From positions 5,412,001 through 5,476,000 of the forward strand of contig NZ_CP040244.1 of assembly GCF_005517195.1 (NCBI RefSeq): DNA of 64,000 nucleotides. The letters are read 5' to 3'. The translations under genes and the position numbers were made by a program. The notes below the pieces were generated by a model. That model searched no databases and was not told the origin of the DNA. It worked only from the letters and a program-made list of their open reading frames with translations. Shown here piece by piece: positions 62,156 to 64,000 of this stretch. Every line of letters begins with the position of its first letter. Positions within the stretch are counted from its first letter, which is position 1. The DNA is from Streptomyces vilmorinianum. GTDB taxonomy: Bacteria; Actinomycetota; Actinomycetes; Streptomycetales; Streptomycetaceae.

Positions 62156-62330
62156 GCCCTCCCCGTGGTACGGCCCGGCCTGAGCCCGACAGCGCAACGC
62201 CGCAGGCGGGCGCCGCGTGCCGTCCAGCGGGACGGGCGAGGAGGTGTCGGGGATCGGTCGCCCGGGTGATGGCCGTCTCGACGGCCGTGACTCGGTCCGC
62301 GAGGAGGGCTGGGGCGCCGACCGCTCGGGA

Positions 62331-62495
62331 TTACGCAGGGCAGGCAGGCGGCATCGACGGACGCTGGGCGAGGCAGTCCCCCATCTGGCACCCCGGCGGC
62401 TCGGCGACCGCGCCCTTTGTACGTCGCCCCGGGGTGGACTCGTACAAAGCCACGGCATCGGCCTTGAACTCATCCGCGGAGTCCTTCATCGCCAT
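62331..62495 (-). pseudogene. IS3-type transposase OrfA remnant
   Basis: N-terminus MAMKDSADEFKADAVALYES matches the start of IS3-family OrfA HTH proteins (KDYsdEFKADAVALYeS). After TPG a one-base shift destroys the frame: the other frame reads ATYKGRGRRAAG. Stops at 62331. No OrfB or inverted ends are recognisable, so it is a decayed fragment. Confidence 0.65.
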
Positions 62496-62551
62496 CGGTG
62501 GTCTTCTCGCTTCCTCCGGATCAATCAAGATCCAGTATCAGCGTGTCCACC

Positions 62552-62575
62552 AGGCGGGGGGAGGTCCCCCCGCCT
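62552..62575. repeat. Strong inverted repeat
   Basis: 10-bp perfect arms AGGCGGGGGG / CCCCCCGCCT with loop AGGT. Lies between the transposase remnant and the nuclease-like fragment; could be a terminator or a transposon end. Confidence 0.7.
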
Positions 62576-62703
62576 CTCGAACGTTGACTCACGCCCGCCG
62601 TCCTTGCCATCCCCGAAGGCGGAGACGCCCGACCCGAGGATCTCCTGAGCCAGGGCCCGCGACACGTGCTCGAACTCCCTGGTACTCAGCCCCCGAGGAA
62701 CCG
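62572..62703 (-). pseudogene. Fragment of a restriction-endonuclease-like N-terminal domain
   Basis: Reads PRGLSTREFEHVSRALAQEI then LGSGVSAFGDGKDGGRESTFE, a pattern (REFE, FGDGxDGGRE) seen at the N-terminus of actinobacterial nuclease/NTPase-type proteins. No start codon in place, and similarity ends at the inverted repeat. Sequence 62704-62922 shows nothing else. Confidence 0.45.
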
Positions 62704-62922
62704 GGTCGGCACGGCCGTGTGCCGCGTGGCGCCGGACAGACGCAGCTCGGCACGTCCGTCTTCCCTGCGGCGCCGTTCGCCTGCACGGTCGTCGAGGGGT
62801 GCGGGTGATGGCCCGCATCTCCCAGCAGGCCCAGTAGGGCAGAACATGGTTTCTGATGGAAGAGGCGTCGCCTCGCAGCGTGTGGGGTTCGACTATGCGG
62901 GCGGGGGCGAAGGCACGGGGCG

Positions 62923-64000
62923 TTATGCGGGCGGCGGTGCCACCGTCGGGCGGAGGCCCAAGTGGTTGTCGTCGTCAAGGAGTTGATTGCCCTGGGTGGT
63001 GAGCATCTGAAGCGCTATGGGTTCCGGCATGCGGATCACGACCGGGCGGGAGAGGGTCGTCTCGCGGGTCGCCGTGGAGGTGTTGCCGGTGCGGACCCGG
63101 TTGGTGACCTGGGCGACCGCCCTGATGTCAAGGGTGAACTGAACCAGGACCGACTTCATCTTCGGCTTGTGGACCGGCATCGAGCCGGACGCGTTGGCCG
63201 TGGCATCGGTCGTCCCGCCCGAGCCACCCGTGTTGCCCATCAGCTGGTTGAGGCGGAACTGGTCGGCGTTGAGGACCCCCGCGCCGGGCATGCCACGGGC
63301 CGCCCTGCTGTGGTCGGCCGAGCTCTGGCCGTCCCGCTGGGTGGGGCGCAGACCCTCCAGATGGCTCTGGCCGATCGTCTCGAAGGCCATCTTGTCGCCC
63401 ACGCCCAGGACCCGGCCGTTGCGCAGGCGCGCGTGCAGGGAGGCCCGGAGGTTCTGGCCCTCCGCACCGGAGGCATGCACTGGCGGCAGGTCGACGCCGG
63501 CGGAGGTGAGAAGCGGCAGGGCGGCGATCATCCACTCGGTAGAGACCGCCTCGTTCAGTGCGTAGGCGGCGGCCTGGCCCTTGTCGCGGAACCGCGCGCC
63601 GCCGCCCGCCTGCCGGACCACGGACGTCAGCAGCTGCCGTACCTGTGTGACCCCTTGGAAGCCGTTGACCTGGGCCTCCATCGGCAGTCGGGCACCGCCC
63701 GCGCGCCAGGCGCCCAGGTCGGCCGGGGCCGCCGGGTCGGGAGCGCGCGAGCCACGGGCGACCAACGGTACGTCCTGCTCCGGGAGTTCGGCGCGGGAGA
63801 GCGCGTCCAGGTCGGTGCGCAGGACGCGATGGATCAGCGCCAGGTTGTCAAGCAGGGCGAGCGCCACCTGGGTGTTGCCCCGGTACAGTTCGAGGCTCGC
63901 CCGGACCGGCACACGCATCTTCGCCACCGCCGCCGAACTGGCATCCGCGACCGTCTTCATGCCGAGCTGGCCTCGGCTCACGGCACCGCCGCGTCGCGAT
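62923..64000 (-). CDS. C-terminal part of a large unrecognised protein (starts beyond the window)
   Basis: About 359 codons are open to the right edge; a GTG at 63981 is only one possible internal start. No catalytic motif recognised. Visible: helical ALALLDNLALIHRVLRTDLD (about 40 residues from the edge), AYALNEAVSTEWMIAALP, a Gly/Ser/Thr-rich NTGGSGGTTDATANASGS linker, then a beta-rich end (VLVQFTLDIRAVAQV, RETTLSRPVVIRMPEPI). Style recalls very long Streptomyces polymorphic-type proteins, but I cannot name it. Confidence 0.6.
   Translation of the reverse strand, partial: SRRGGAVSRGQLGMKTVADASSAAVAKMRVPVRASLELYRGNTQVALALLDNLALIHRVLRTDLDALSRAELPEQDVPLVARGSRAPDPAAPADLGAWRAGGARLPMEAQVNGFQGVTQVRQLLTSVVRQAGGGARFRDKGQAAAYALNEAVSTEWMIAALPLLTSAGVDLPPVHASGAEGQNLRASLHARLRNGRVLGVGDKMAFETIGQSHLEGLRPTQRDGQSSADHSRAARGMPGAGVLNADQFRLNQLMGNTGGSGGTTDATANASGSMPVHKPKMKSVLVQFTLDIRAVAQVTNRVRTGNTSTATRETTLSRPVVIRMPEPIALQMLTTQGNQLLDDDNHLGLRPTVAPPPA

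Noticed and set aside
62572..62703. Complete restriction or defence gene
   Set aside because: No start codon, and similarity ends after about 40 residues; only a fragment remains.

Overview
The window is high-GC actinobacterial DNA that reads as Streptomyces: G/C at third codon positions, many GTG and some TTG starts, ATGA/GTGA overlaps, and a regulator carrying TTA (bldA-type) codons. About 1-50 kb is specialised metabolism. About 51-64 kb is accessory DNA with a redox/sulfur stress regulon and many broken genes.

Region 1 (1-6.0 kb, minus strand) is an isonitrile cassette: a cysteine-desulfurase-like PLP enzyme, a PvcA/IsnA-type isonitrile synthase, a PvcB-type Fe/2OG oxygenase, an F420-type luciferase-like oxidoreductase and a styrene-monooxygenase-like flavoprotein that runs off the left edge. 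A LysR regulator with two TTA codons follows at 6.6 kb.

Region 2 (7.6-27.7 kb) is a divergent pair of operons. The minus operon holds a sulfotransferase, CysC, CysD and CysN (activated sulfate supply), a thioesterase with Cys instead of Ser, two acyl-CoA-dehydrogenase-like proteins and an Sfp-type phosphopantetheinyl transferase. The plus operon holds a LysW amino-group carrier protein, LysX, LysY, LysZ, LysK, a split transketolase, a cyclising NRPS (Cy-A-MT-PCP, Cys-like A-domain code), a free ACP, a type II thioesterase and a LysE exporter. Together these suggest a non-proteinogenic amino acid built on LysW, extended by a two-carbon transketolase step and sulfated. That is the logic of azabicyclic/aziridine amino acid pathways (azinomycin/vazabitide type).

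Region 3 (27.8-50.5 kb, minus) is a long, mostly translationally coupled operon: MbtH, a free-standing A-PCP, P450, M20 peptidase, GNAT, a beta-sandwich-like protein, a BtrH-like acyltransferase, a DegT aminotransferase, an ACP, AzlCD, an ATP-grasp ligase, two NRPSs (C-A-PCP and C-A-PCP-TE) and an MFS exporter. The A-PCP parts of the two NRPSs are almost identical DNA with unusual codon choice. A hotdog protein and an atypical response regulator lie upstream.

Region 4 (50.7-52.6 kb) is a small secreted protein with three DISWP repeats, divergent from an XRE-helical-repeat regulator. The shared promoter region carries paired TTGGCAA elements. This looks like an RRNPP-style peptide-signalling module and is the most novel-looking item in the window.

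Region 5 (52.6-64 kb) holds a FAD oxidoreductase, secreted proteins including a metalloprotease-lectin, a decayed VapBC-like pair, and a CstR-like regulator with five 16-bp ATACCC-N4-GGGTAT operators over persulfide dioxygenase, rhodanese and thioredoxin genes. Several genes here are truncated, frameshifted or internally deleted. An IS3-type remnant and part of a large unrecognised protein close the window.
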